A stretch of 64,000 nucleotides of DNA from Actinomucor elegans (taxonomy: Eukaryota > Mucoromycota > Mucoromycetes > Mucorales > Mucoraceae): the NCBI GenBank assembly GCA_026027325.1, contig JAMSLZ010000007.1, positions 1,550,001-1,614,000 of the forward strand, read 5' to 3'. Both the position numbers and the translations under genes were made by a program. Below, piece by piece: positions 34,370 to 45,800 of this stretch; positions within the stretch are counted from its first letter, which is position 1, and each line of letters begins with the position of its first letter. The notes under the pieces were generated by a model. That model was not told where the DNA came from. It was given only the letters and a program-made list of their open reading frames with translations, and did not search any database.

Positions 34370-34468
34370 GTATTGGCCTTTATGTGGTAATAGTTGGAGT
34401 GTTACAGCCGTAATAGTCGGACTATTACCATGCTGTTACGGCCGTAAAAGGAGGTTTTATTTGCAGTG
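34370..34468 (-). repeat. Right terminal and subterminal repeat arm of the CACTA-like element
   Basis: Read on the minus strand it starts CACTGCAAATAAAACC and contains TTACGGCCGTAA and TTACGGCTGTAA palindromes, matching the left arm in inverse orientation. It is shorter than the left arm (about 100 versus 280 bp). Confidence 0.8.
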
Positions 34469-36904
34469 TTTCCAAATATAGACAATTATAACCAAAAGTA
34501 GAAACTGAGTTATAATTGATCCAATCAAAATAAGTATGAGTTTTTAAGTGAAGAATTAATGATGTTTATTCAATGATGCTTTTGGGTATTTATATTCTTT
34601 TTCTATTGTATATACAAAGACATATGATCCAGTTAAATGGGTAATAATAATATATCATGACAATTATATACAAAGTGAGGTGACTTGCTTATGTGATTAT
34701 ATCTGCTTCTTTCTTTTGATATTTCGTCTGGTGATTGAAGTATTCGGCGTAAATCGCCTCTTCTTGGATTGTTTCTTACGTAACTGTATTTCAAGCTCGA
34801 CCGGAACATCTTTCATTAGTTCATCCATTGAAGAGGTAATACCAGAAGTTACTTGCTGAGGATTAATCACCGGAAGCTTGACAAATTTGGTATATTATAC
34901 AAATATCTTTAGTCTAAAAAATAAATTTAAACACAGACACCAATTATATCGAGTTAAATATATTACCGCTGCCAATGGTAATGATTTAGGCTAGTCGGGG
35001 CTTGTTAATATAGTAAGGTATCACTTAAGAGGATTAACTATAATAAACTACTTGATAAATCTCTGTCCTTTATTCTAATGAAAATTATAAGTTATTTATA
35101 TATTTGATACTAATTCTAAAAATAAGTGATGGATCTTTCTAGTCCTTTTCAATTTGATTACATTTCTTGAAGAGCCTAGAAAGGTATCCAACTATCGGGA
35201 ACCTTCTCGTATAATCTTAGTAATGGTAACAAATCTGAAATTGGCTAGTCAGATTTATATATCATTACATCCTTACTGTAATATTTTGTGATTTTATGGG
35301 ATATTTAATTGGTTAACTTTTTCTAAGAGTCAATAATTGTAAATTGTAATATAGGATGATCCTTTATTCATAAAATTCGGATTGATATTTATATTATTGC
35401 CAAGCTATTCTTAAATGATTATTTCATAAGAGTAGTTACTAAGATATTCATATAATGTTGTTAAGTATAATTAATGTTGGAACTCTTAACCTGGCCAAGA
35501 CGTTCTTGTCAGAGTGTTACACTTTGTAGAAATAAAATAAAACCATTGGATAAAATAAAACGCAGTTATTATAGAAGTCAAATTATCAATTATCAAATAA
35601 AAGAAAATCAATTATTCTAATATAAACCAAAAATTGCTACATCTATGCCCGAAGTCATTGATAATCACTGATATTTATATTAAACACTTACACAGCTCAG
35701 AGAAAATAACGATAAATGCTAAAACATATATTCACAAAAACTTAACACCATACTTAACAGATTTGGAATGTGATAAGCTAATCATTTATTTAGAATAATT
35801 TTAGTGAGCAAAAGAAGAATGTAAGGTGTTCTCTATATTGGAGCCACTTGGTTTACTTTACTTGTTTGGGTGTGTTTTAATAAATTGATGATATGAAATA
35901 AAATGATTTTGAGGAAAATAGAACGATTCTTGCAAGTTCAAGAAATTAGTAATGAACAATATTTAAAAATCATAAAGTTACTAGGGATTTGTGAGCGGAA
36001 CACGAATTGGCTCATTGGATGACGTGCATGATCAATGGATTGAATACTCAACTTGCATACTCGAAGATAAAACAAATGATCTCTTTCCAGATTCGATAAT
36101 CAGTTCAACGATATAACATCACTACATATTTACATCAATACTAATTCAAAAACCAAATCACCAAAATAAGAAGTTATTTCATATATTAAAGAATCACGCA
36201 GATCGACGCGTGGAATGAATACGCAATCTAAACAGCTTGTTTAATACGTGAATCAAAGCACTTCATCGCTCTTATTACTAAGGCTATTCTTTAAGTCATC
36301 TTGAATTTTAAATATTCTATAGTTTAGCTATTTCTTATTTTAATTAACGATTCATTTAGTTACAAGTAACATATACGTATGTATTATCAGAATTCATGTA
36401 TTAGCAAGTCAACAATGTATTATTTCTGATTTGCATTTAGCCTCCAGCCAATTTAATTGAATTCCTGTATAATAGAAAACAACAAATATCCACAAAATGT
36501 TTTAGCAGAGGTTGTGTAGAATTAAATAGTGTTTTGAATGGTACAAATATATATATATATATATATATATTTTTTTCTTTTTTTTGCAGAAAATACTTAT
36601 AAATATTTCGAGTATACTTGGTGTTTTGATAATAAATATAAATGATGTCTTGAGAACGAATACTTAAAACCAGAGGTTTGAAATTTTGGACTCAAAGGCA
36701 TACCTCAGCAAAAATTGGCTGTAATATCACGGGCACTGGTTTCAAAGTTTATGCCCATTGTGACGTTGCTCTAATTTTTATTCTTTTGGTTTGAACCAAT
36801 CAATTCCCCACAACAACCTGTGGAACGCTCGTTTTTAGTGGTCTATTCGTATAATTCGCGCCTGAAGTTGAGTTTTTTCTTCTTTAACTTATAATCATCA
36901 TAAA
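34469..36904. other. Long AT-rich intergenic region
   Basis: Apart from the coding-like fragment at 34697-34876 and a (TA)n/T-rich stretch at about 36547-36587, I see nothing. The last 150 bp before 36905 would be the SEC61-beta promoter. Confidence 0.55.
34697..34876 (-). pseudogene. C-terminal coding fragment, basic, unknown protein
   Basis: About 60 open codons ending in TAA at 34697. It reads VKLPVINPQQVTSGITSSMD, ELMKDVPVELEIQLRKKQ and a strongly basic end (SKKRRFTPN, then RRNIKRKKQI) like a nuclear-localisation tail. There is no start or clear splice acceptor upstream (TAA in frame). It lies just outside the right terminal repeat. Probably the relic of a host gene or of another element. 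Confidence 0.35.
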
Positions 36905-37444
36905 ATGGTAAACATCATCAAGTACAGAAATATAGTTCATATACTCATTTCTTCGTTTTCTTTTTTTGTATGTTTCTATAGCAAGCCGACTCAGCAACTC
37001 CCAAGGGCACTATCAGGTAAATTTCTTGAGATGATTCATATTGGAAAGAGGATTATGGAATGAATCTCGTACGTAAAAAGTGAATATCTCTTTGTTAGAG
37101 ATGGTCACTTTTATTCGAGAATGCATTTCAACTGTAGAGGAGGAATACTTCGATTGATAGAGACAGTATGTTAACGCGTCTTATTTCAATAGAAAGCGTG
37201 TTACTTCTCGTAGTAACACTAATAACGCTTCTCGTGGTGGTATTCCCGGTGGAAGCACATCTAGCATGATGCGTATCTACTCTGATGATTCTCCTGGACT
37301 TCGCGTGTAAGTAATTGCATTGATTAATCAAATTACTTTGTACTGATATGTTTTTATAGTGATCCCGTTGTTGTGTTGGTTCTTTCTTTGACCTTTATCG
37401 CTTCTGTCTTTGGTCTCCATATTGTTGGTAGATTTTTGGGTTAG
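36905..37444 (+). CDS. SBH1: SEC61 translocon beta subunit
   Basis: Tail-anchored subunit of the ER protein-translocation channel. Exons 36905-36907, 36982-37016, 37193-37306 and 37360-37444 join in phase to 78 residues. The first coding exon is just the ATG. The cytosolic part ends in the family signature RGGIPGGSTSSMMRIYSDDS, then PGLRVDPVVVLVLSLTFIAS leads into the single membrane anchor (about residues 54-76) and a short lumenal GRFLG tail. Length and motifs are typical of fungal Sbh1. Confidence 0.95.
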
Positions 37445-37924
37445 ATTATATATACATACCGCATCAACATATACACACAAATTACATATATATTGCACAT
37501 CCCTGTAGGCCACCAAAGAAATAAAGATCGTTTTAATAAAGTGTAAATACCATGCAAAAGAATATGTTTCTTTTGGAAAAAACCCTTGATCTTGATCAAT
37601 GGGTGGTTACAAAGTTTCAAACAGTAATCCAATTGAATTGTCCCATTTACTAAAACGAGTTTAAAGGTTACATTTTCTCGGGAAGATCAAAGCAATAATC
37701 GATGATTATGATAGAGATCTAAGTAAACCTAAATCAAGTAAGAAATCTCTGCTTCTACCTCTATTAGACCGGCGATATAACCTAAGAGACAGTGCATTTT
37801 ACCAGTTACTTTCCCATCACGCCATGATAACCAATTATTTTAGTTCATTTCATCGGTTTATAAAGCGTTGCATTATTTTTTTTTCTTTCTTTCTTTCTTT
37901 CTTTATATCTTAATCACGTTTATC
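37445..37924. other. Intergenic, glycogen synthase promoter region
   Basis: No gene. It contains an inverted tgatcttgatca stretch near 37588-37600 and a tttctttctttc pyrimidine tract at about 37880-37905 just before the start codon, a common fungal leader feature. Confidence 0.5.
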
Positions 37925-40219
37925 ATGACCACTGCTATTCAAAGAGACGTCTACAACCCTCTTTTATTCGAAATTGCTTGGGAGGTTGCCAACAAAGGTA
38001 AATAATAAAGATACGATAGGGATTCTCGGGATTATTGACACAATACGCGATAGTGGGTGGTATTTATACAGTTATCAGAACCAAAGTACCTGTCACTGTA
38101 CGCGAATTTGGCGATCGTTACACCCTCATTGGTCCTCTATCTTACAAGTCGGCACCGATGGAAGTCGAAGCTTGCGAGCCTAATAACGAAAAGGTGCGCG
38201 AAGTCTTGGAATCCATGGCGGGATACGGTGTCAAGTATCTTTATGGTCGTTGGTTGGTCGAAGGTTCACCTTATGTCCTGTTGTTTGACACGGATAGTGT
38301 CTTGAACAAATTAGATGAATGGAAAGGTGATCTTTGGCGTTCTGCTGGTATACCTTCCCCACCTCACGATACTGAAACCAACAATGCTATTCTTTTCGGT
38401 TATATGGTTACATGGTTTTTTGGTGAACTTACACCTAAGGTAAACGGGAAATCTGGGGTCTAAATAACACTAACCTTGAAAATCTTGTAGTACAATCAGC
38501 CTGGAGACCCAGCGATTATCTGTCACTTCCACGAATGGTTAGCTGGTGTAGCTGTGCCATTGATCAAGAAGCGTCATCTTGACGTTTGTACCATTTTTAC
38601 TACGCATGCTACTCTTCTTGGTCGTTATCTCTGTGCTGGTTCGGTAGATTTCTACAATAATTTGTCAAAATTTGATGTAGATGAAGAGGCTGGTAAGCGT
38701 GGTATCTATCATCGCTATTGTATTGAGCGTGGTGCTGCTCATTGTGCCGATGTCTTTACTACTGTCTCACATATCACTGCGTATGAATCAGAACATTTAT
38801 TGAAACGCAAACCTGGTAAGTTAAACCTGGCTGCATATCAAACCAAAAAAAAACTGATCATCTTTAAATTAGACGGAGTCTTGCCTAATGGTCTGAACGT
38901 AGTAAAGTTCTCCGCTATGCACGAGTTTCAAAATTTGCACGCTTTGGCCAAAGAAAAGATCAATGACTTTGTTCGAGGACATTTCTATGGTCATTATGAC
39001 TTTGATCTTGATAACACCATTTATATCTTTACCGCTGGTCGATATGAATATCGTAATAAAGGTGTAGATATGTTTGTTGAATCTCTTGCTCGTAAGTACT
39101 GCTACGCAAAGTCAAAACTCCTTTCTAATTTCTTTTATAGGTTTGAACGCGCGTCTTAAATCTTCTGGTTCCAAGATGACTGTAGTTGCTTTCTTGATCA
39201 TGCCTACTGCCACACACTCATTTAATGTGGAAGCCTTGAAGGGACAAGCTGTAACGCGTCAATTACGTACTACTGTCAGTGAAATTCAAGACCGCGTTGG
39301 TAAGGCCATCTATGAAAATGCACTCCGCATTGAAGATATCAATCCCGCCAATTTCCTATCTGATGCTGATAAGGTGCTTTTGAAACGTCGTGTATTTGCC
39401 CTGAAACGCACCTCTTTACCTCCTATTGTAACTCACAACATTGTCGATGATGGAAAAGATCCTGTTCTCAATCAACTGCGTCGCCTCAGCATGTTCAATA
39501 ACTCAGATGACCGCGTCAAGATTGTCTTTCATCCCGAGTTCTTGAACGCCAACAATCCCTTGATTGGCATGGACTATGAAGAATTTGTTCGTGGTTGCCA
39601 TTTGGGTGTCTTTCCATCTTATTACGAGCCTTGGGGATATACACCTGCTGAATGTACAGTGATGGGTGTTCCTTCTATTACAACCAATCTCTCTGGTTTC
39701 GGTTGTTTTATGGAAGAAAACATTGAAAACTGCGACGATTATGGTATCTATATTACAGATCGTCGTATGAAATCTGTAGAGGATTCTTTGCAGCAATTGT
39801 GCGATCAAATGTATCAGTTCGTGCAAAAGACAAGACGTCAACGTATCAATCAGCGTAATCGTACTGAACGTTTGTCCGATCTATTGGATTGGAAACGTAT
39901 GGGTTTAGAGTATATCAAAGCTCGCCAATTGGCTCTCCGCCGCGCATATCCAGGTAGCTTTGTCGATGATGATGAAGAGGAGCTTTTATCCGATGCTCCT
40001 GTCAAGATCCCCAAGCCTTTATCAGCTCCTGCTTCTCCTCGCATGAGAATGGAAGTCAACAGTTTATTGTTCAATGACGATGAAGAAGAAGAGGACTTCT
40101 TGTTCCCTGCGCTTCGTAGAAAGAATCAAGTGCAAACAAAAGAACAAGAACTATTAAGTGAAGGAGATATTGAAGCATTCAACAAGTTGAAGCTTGAAAA
40201 CAAGGAAGCGCATCATTAG
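37925..40219 (+). CDS. GSY1: Glycogen synthase (GT3)
   Basis: Transfers glucose from UDP-glucose to the growing alpha-1,4 chain of glycogen in the cytosol. Exons 37925-37997, 38054-38439, 38491-38815, 38873-39091 and 39141-40219 join in phase to 693 residues, the usual eukaryotic size. Visible are [18 protein letters not shown] near the N-terminus (UDP-glucose binding), [23 protein letters not shown], the stretch [27 protein letters not shown] and the C-terminal GT-B signature [18 protein letters not shown]. The Arg-rich helix [20 protein letters not shown] matches the glucose-6-phosphate/phosphorylation control region. The acidic C-terminal tail has Ser-Pro sites (SAPASPRMR) likely to be phosphorylated. 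Confidence 0.97.
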
Positions 40220-41364
40220 ACAACCATCATTATTACATTATCTCTTTCTTTACTAGTTTTCTTTTTGCATTCTTTCATTATATATACAATAACTCCACTT
40301 GAAAAATAAACTTGTTTATATTACGTATATACTAAGACATGGAATGTATCAGAATGAAAAAAAAAATCATATTTTTAAATAAAATAATTCCCTTTTTCGC
40401 CATGTTTCATAACGGTAATGAAGCCTACTTTCCATAGCCGGGAGAAACATACACTCTCAATCAGATGAGTAAGATATACATTTTGTGAAGCACAGCAAGA
40501 TAAACAAATCAATGATGAGTCAAAGCTTATATAATGCGAAATAAAAATAAGATCTAATTAACTGCCAATGATTAGTAAACGCAGTACAACCAAAGCATTC
40601 CAGTTAAACAAAAGTTTTAATGGATGCAGTAGCACAATATGAGTATGGAACATTTAATAGAAACAGTATCTGATCATCTGGCCAGAGATCTATATATTAT
40701 TACATTTACATAACATAGCAAGTATTCACAATTACTTGTTGGTATATAAAGTATAAGCTATAATTAGATAAATAAAGAAATTTATTCTGAATATAGATTA
40801 CTTGTTAAATGCGGCTTAAACTGGGATTGATAGAGTAGCCTGTAGATTTCTTCAGGTAATTTACTAGCTCTCGCCAAACTATGATGTATTTGTTGTACTT
40901 TAGTCAAATAACAACTTCAGTATATATAGAGTTTTATTCTGAGCAAGCGTCGATCATTATGTGATATTATGCTATTAAATCTATCGAGGGACGTACGGCT
41001 GAAAAGTGGTTGATTTCAGAAAAAACTTGAAGGGGTATCTATAAGCCTAAATTTCTAAAATTTCCGTCTTTTATACTACATAAACAAGGAAAACTTGCGA
41101 TATGGACGATTAATAATATGTGTTCAATACATTTGCGCTTATCAATAGTATTTTGTTAAAATTTATTTTATATAGCGAAAATAACTTTCTCAATTGAAAG
41201 AAGTTTCAAAATATGTTTATGCCATTAAATGAGGTATTGAATTATGTTTAAGCTTTATCAATAAAATCACTTTTAGTAGACCGATGGCTATCCGTTACTA
41301 AACATCAGATCAAAGCATTTACCAAACTTCGTTTTTGTATCGCGAACCTCAGTCAATCACTATC

Positions 41365-41367
<3 letters not shown>

Positions 41368-41403
<36 letters not shown>
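41368..41403. repeat. Homopolymer T tract (36 nt)
   Basis: Uninterrupted T run directly before the repeat cluster. Length uncertain in assemblies. Confidence 0.9.
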
Positions 41404-41406
<3 letters not shown>

Positions 41407-41559
41407 CCTACAACTCTACTGAAAACCATTTTATGAAGAATTTAATAACTAGGCTTAAACTGGTATTCCCTGGCTGCGATTCTCTTTCTGGACTTAGAGC
41501 CCCCCCAAAAAAACTGATATTAATCAGTCTAAAAAAAAGTAAGATTTTCCTTGAAATCG

Positions 41560-42015
41560 GTTCATATCTAATTGATCTATATTTTTTTCGGCCGATCTTG
41601 GCTCCAAATCGTATCTAATGAGCGGAACATATTTACAAAAGGCCATAGTCTCTATTGAAACTATTGTTTGACTGAAGTATAAAGAAATACCGAATATTAG
41701 CGACGTGTAGTAAATTGCATTGATTTCAAATAAACCATATCTCATAATTTATAAATCTATCGACCGGTCTAGGCTTAATATCGAATATAATCGCTGGTGT
41801 AAGCTCAAATAGACCACTGCATGTATTAAGAATTAATTAACTAAGGGGCAGCAGTTATACAGCACAGTCATGGCCGATAGCAAAACATATAAATTCTTAT
41901 GTAAGTTAGATCTAAGGATCAATAGATTTTTCGAGATCCCGGTCATATGTTGCATTTGAGTAGTTCTTCATGCTCAAAATTTGTCGTTTTATCATTGCAT
42001 GTTCCGCCTAATTGT
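41560..42015 (+). repeat. Three tandem monomers of the ~170-bp repeat family
   Basis: Cores near 41598, 41771 and 41940 (ggctccaaatcgtatcta, aggcttaatatcgaatat, ccggtcatatgttgcattt) are 173 and 169 bp apart. Each follows a gatctat...cgacc-like segment. Confidence 0.6.
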
Positions 42016-42227
42016 ACTCTAGCGGATGTTAGTACAGAAAGAGCTATGAATATGGAGTGTTTCCCACTCTCCAAACGGAAACTCACCATTTACAATTATA
42101 TTGAGATGTCAATAGTTTATTATACTAGTCGGGTTCAGCCTATGCTACAAAGAAAAAAGCCAGTAACTGTAATTACAGAGAAAGTTTGACAGATACTATG
42201 CTTAGGAACAAAGATCAACCTTTATTA

Positions 42228-43279
42228 TTATATCTGCTCTCTTTTCCATTCTACAAACTCATCAAACAAAACTGGCCCTGTTTTACAATAAAAATTTAGT
42301 GTCCTTCTTGGTTTTGCTAAAAGGAAACTTACAAGCTGAAGATTCGTCATAGTTGGACAAATCACTTGAGGCAAATTCCAAAAAGCTCTGCCACTGATCT
42401 CTGTTTATCACCTTGACCGGGGTCTTTTCCTGCAGGAATCTTACAAATTCAGATACTATTGGGAACTGACTGCTAAGTAGCATGCTCCATAATACTTGAG
42501 CCGTCTGTCAAAATCATCAGCAAATGGTCTTTTTTTTTTTAACATGCTCGGACAAATTACCTCAATTTCCATGCATTTTTGACCTCTGTTCTTTGCAAAT
42601 GTAAATGTATATTTGTACATGTCTTTAAACTGTTCTGGATCACGAAAGACTTGTTCAAACTCGGGTCGTTTAGCTCGAAGTTTTTCAATTGAATCGGTTC
42701 TATAAAAAAACAAGAATGAGAAAATGTAGTTTATTAAGTATTCAAAGGATGCTTACTCTAATTCTTTCATGCCTGACATCCATTCTTGTTTTGAAATATA
42801 TCCTACACAATAAAAGAAGTGTTACACAAGGACGCAGGAACCAAAAAAAAAAAAAAAAAAAAAAAAATTAGATATATATTTTACCCATAGTAGATGTTTT
42901 CATTTTCCATGCAATTGCAAATATCAAAACCTATTAGAAAACTTTTAAGTAACTATAATTTTTATACTATCATGACTTACATCTTCAATTGACAAGCCTA
43001 TGTCTTCAAAAAACTGCTGTGTACCATCTGGCGTCATCATATCGGGTGAGTCAGGATCAGCATAGCGCTGAAATAGCTGCTCACATTGATGCGTATCAAA
43101 CTATATATACAAAAAAAGAGGTGTTGGCAAGAGCTGTCCTGTAATTAGTTTTGGATTTGGTTTACCTTGGGTCTAGGAGAACACAATTAATAATGCTTTG
43201 ACTCATTTTCTTTGATTTTAGTTACTTACACGATGACCTGTGCTGGTGTTGAAATCATCTTTGAATGTGCAGCTTCTAA

Positions 43280-43316
<37 letters not shown>

Positions 43317-43486
43317 ATTGCCAAATGACTATGATGAGATGCTTGGGTATTGGAACGTTTACGTTTTGTAGTGTTGATGCCGTTTTGATGTGCTAACGTG
43401 TGATGGCTGCTTGGTTTATTGCCCATGATGTTTTCTGTTTGATAATTAAAAGATACTTGATGAAAAGTTTTGCGCTTAAAAGACAT
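42228..43486 (-). CDS. DCN1: DCN1-like cullin neddylation factor (PONY domain)
   Basis: Scaffold-type E3 that promotes NEDD8 transfer from Ubc12 to cullins. Eight exons join in phase to 278 residues: 43486-43230, 43172-43166, 43100-42981, 42930-42885, 42802-42757, 42699-42561, 42504-42333 and 42277-42228. The PONY domain (about 90-278) reads FFEDIGLSIEDVLIFAIAWK, SKQEWMSGMKEL and FLEFASSDLSNYDESSAWPV, and ends with the cullin-binding LFDEFVEW. No UBA domain is seen. The N-terminus instead has a basic KRKR patch and a run of 12 Gln. Exon 2 is only 7 nt. A second in-frame ATG at 43426 would give MGNKPSSHH, an N-myristoylation-type start as in animal DCUN1D3. Which start is used is open. Confidence 0.9.
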
Positions 43487-44079
43487 ACAATAGGGATTTG
43501 TGAATCTATTATCGCTCTTTGTGCACTCAAGAGGGCTCTTTGTGGTGGCGATACAAGAGTTTGAAAAGCACTAACAACGTGCTAGAAAAAAAAAATTATA
43601 CCATACAAAGCAGAGCGGTTGTTCAAACGGACTCTGCAGCAGTAGCAAACTCCTTTCACCTTTTATCTCCTCGTATACAACAAGATTTGGCTTTGCTATA
43701 GTGATGTTTAGGACTTTATGATCTTGTATCTTGAAACATGCAAGCTTAGTCTACCTGTCAAAATCTTTAGTGGCTATGCTTGAATATATGAGCTGTACTA
43801 GCGATAGCATTACACAAAACTAAAGCTACCTAGCAACTGTATTGCATAAAACCATCATAGCTACCTAATAACCGTATCTGAAAATGCCTTTTTGAAAACG
43901 TCAAATGGCTTTTCAAATCACCAATAGTTTCGTTACCGGCTGACATTCTCAGCAGAATTGCGAAAGTACGTATAGTAGTTTAAATGCTTAGCAATATATA
44001 TGCATGACTAGTTCCGCATTCATATGCTGTACGATGGTGCTAGCAAGACATCATGCGCTAGATTCATTAGGCCGCTGAT
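43487..44079. other. Divergent promoter region between DCN1 and the NDK-like gene
   Basis: No gene or clear motif seen. Short open frames here lack coding character. Confidence 0.5.
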
Positions 44080-44757
44080 ATGGATGACCCTCAGGAACTA
44101 GGCAATACCGCATTATCGGGTCACACAAACAAGATAAATTTGAGTGGGCGTGCTGTTTATATTATTTACCTTTTTTTATATATCAAAATGCACGACTACG
44201 TCAAAGTATCATTTATATTAGTATTGTTCTATTTTCCTTTCTTGTTCTTATTGTTGGTTCCTACAAACTCGTACTTGGCCAACATAACACCTACTGAACT
44301 TCATGAAACGCTTTGTTCTTATTTATCACCTATTTCGATTCTGCAATGTAAGCCCCCTAGCATGACTATCGCTGTCATTAAACCCGATGGCATGTCACAT
44401 CAGCAAGACATTATAGACATTTTAAAGAACCATCACTTCAAGACCAAGTATGACAAAACATTGCACTTGACTCCGGAACAGGTGGCCGAATGGTATTACG
44501 ATAAACACGATGCAAGCTACTATCCAGAACTCGTGGCCTATTTGACGCGCTCAGATATTCGCGTTTTACAGCTGACGCGAATCGATGCAGTTGCACAATT
44601 AAGAAAATTGATTGGACCTACTGATTCAGTTAAAGCGCGCCAGTTATTTCCAAAGTCCATTAGAGCTTTGTATGGCACGGATATGCAAGAGAATGCTATC
44701 CATGCAAGTGACTCGGACTTGTCAGCTGAAAGGGAATTTAATCTGTTTTTTCAGTAA
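44080..44757 (+). CDS. Membrane-anchored nucleoside-diphosphate-kinase-like protein
   Basis: Intron-free frame of 225 residues. The likelier start is the in-frame ATG at 44188 (MHDYVKVSF, 189 residues), which puts a strong hydrophobic segment (FILVLFYFPFLFLLLV) at the N-terminus as a signal anchor. The rest is an NDK domain: MTIAVIKPDG with the phosphate-binding Lys, LTRSDIRVLQLTRIDAV, KLIGPTDSVKARQLFPKSIR and the active-site region ENAIHASDSDLSAEREFNLF with the catalytic His (208 in the long form). NDKs exchange phosphate between nucleoside di- and triphosphates. The domain is the divergent NME5/6/7-like kind, with Ala after His where group I enzymes have Gly. A secretory-pathway NDK is unusual. 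The membrane topology is inferred only. Confidence 0.8.
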   Translation: MDDPQELGNTALSGHTNKINLSGRAVYIIYLFLYIKMHDYVKVSFILVLFYFPFLFLLLVPTNSYLANITPTELHETLCSYLSPISILQCKPPSMTIAVIKPDGMSHQQDIIDILKNHHFKTKYDKTLHLTPEQVAEWYYDKHDASYYPELVAYLTRSDIRVLQLTRIDAVAQLRKLIGPTDSVKARQLFPKSIRALYGTDMQENAIHASDSDLSAEREFNLFFQ

Positions 44758-45489
44758 ACTCTCGAGTACAAGAGACTACTACTAGTTACACATTTGAATA
44801 GTTGTTTTTGGATGAAATAAAAAGTTGAATTTCGAACAGTATCCTAATCAAATCAAGATGATTGAATGGTCACTTTTGTATATAATATCGAGAAACTGGC
44901 ACGTGAGGGTCAGTATTAGGAATTGAACTAGCAAGTTAAACATAATCATTCGTAGTTTGTAGCGTTTAATACTTGAGTGATTATCTATAGTATCTACGCA
45001 AACTACAAAAAAAAGAAAACGCAAATTTAGCTTTGAACAAAAAAAGTTATACCACCCATAATTGATTATTTAAACCTCAGTACATCTGATTAATCATGAG
45101 AACGTTGGACTAGCCCTCATCATATCCTATATGACATTATTTATCTTTTAATTGTACTTGTATCCGAGAAAACTAGCATGACATACTATTTGATGCGCAA
45201 GACTTCGATCAATTCCAATTTAATGTATTATCTAGTAACTATTAAATACTCAGTGCGAGTTACTACTAAACCTATTGGATCCATTGTTTAACTGTAGTAC
45301 AATGTTAATAATAAATTTGTCAATAGTTAATCTCTACATTTCTTGGTGATTAAATCAAATAATCAATAATGAATCTCTCAATTGATCTCGGGTTAATATT
45401 GCATCAGATAAATAAAATAGATTCAGCAAGAGGATCGATTGCATTAGAATTATTGTTTAGGGCCAGTACATTTAAGATACTATATTGGT

Positions 45490-45800
45490 CAATGTTTAGT
45501 TGTAAACTATACATACATCTTCTAACCTAGGTTTAATGATTTATAGATCGCCCAGCCGACCTCAGTTCAATGTCGCATTTAATAAGTATTCTATGCTCGG
45601 AGTGAGTTGATGTATCCATTGAAGCCTTTGTTCCACATCACAGTCGAAGTAGATTACTAGCCAATAGTTAACTGTACACTATAAGCATTTCACATAACCT
45701 AGATACAATGATCTATCAATATCTCGACCGGGTTCGGTCAATTGCCGTTTTTGACAAGTAGTCAGTATTCAGAATTAACGAAAGGCCTCTGATCTTTGTG
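45490..45800 (+). repeat. Two tandem monomers of the ~170-bp repeat family
   Basis: Cores gttcaatgtcgc (about 45565) and cggtcaattgcc (about 45735) are 170 bp apart. Both are preceded by aacctag...acaatgatctat or aacctaggtttaatgattta and by gaccg/gacct. One of the best-preserved clusters. Confidence 0.65.

Larger units (their letters stand above)
21357..34468. mobile_element. CACTA-like (Tnp2) DNA transposon with nested retrotransposon
   Basis: The ends are inverted repeats of about 33 bp starting CACTGCAA at 21357 and, on the other strand, at 34468, with 3 mismatches by eye. Both contain TTTTACGGCCGTAA. The arms (21357-21640 and about 34370-34468) carry more palindromic sub-repeats. Inside are a Tnp2 transposase gene (minus), a second spliced gene (plus), a possible small hydrophobic gene (minus) and a complete Ty3/Gypsy insertion. 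Without the Gypsy and its 5-bp duplication the element is about 6.9 kb. CACTA elements normally make 3-bp target duplications. Here the flanks read AAA on the left and TTT on the right, so none is seen. Confidence 0.85.
40220..42227. other. Intergenic with poly-T tract and repeat cluster
   Basis: No gene. Contains repeat-like sequence near 40655-40710, a 36-nt T-tract (41368-41403) and three monomers of the ~170-bp repeat at 41560-42015. Confidence 0.55.

Noticed and set aside
21354..34471. A 3-bp target duplication around the CACTA-like element
   Set aside because: The flanks read AAA and TTT, which are not direct repeats. Extending the ends to AAACACTG also gives no match.
37888..37908. 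tttc microsatellite as a mobile or CRISPR-like repeat
   Set aside because: Short pyrimidine tract in a promoter; common in fungi. No spacer-repeat structure of CRISPR type exists anywhere in the window.
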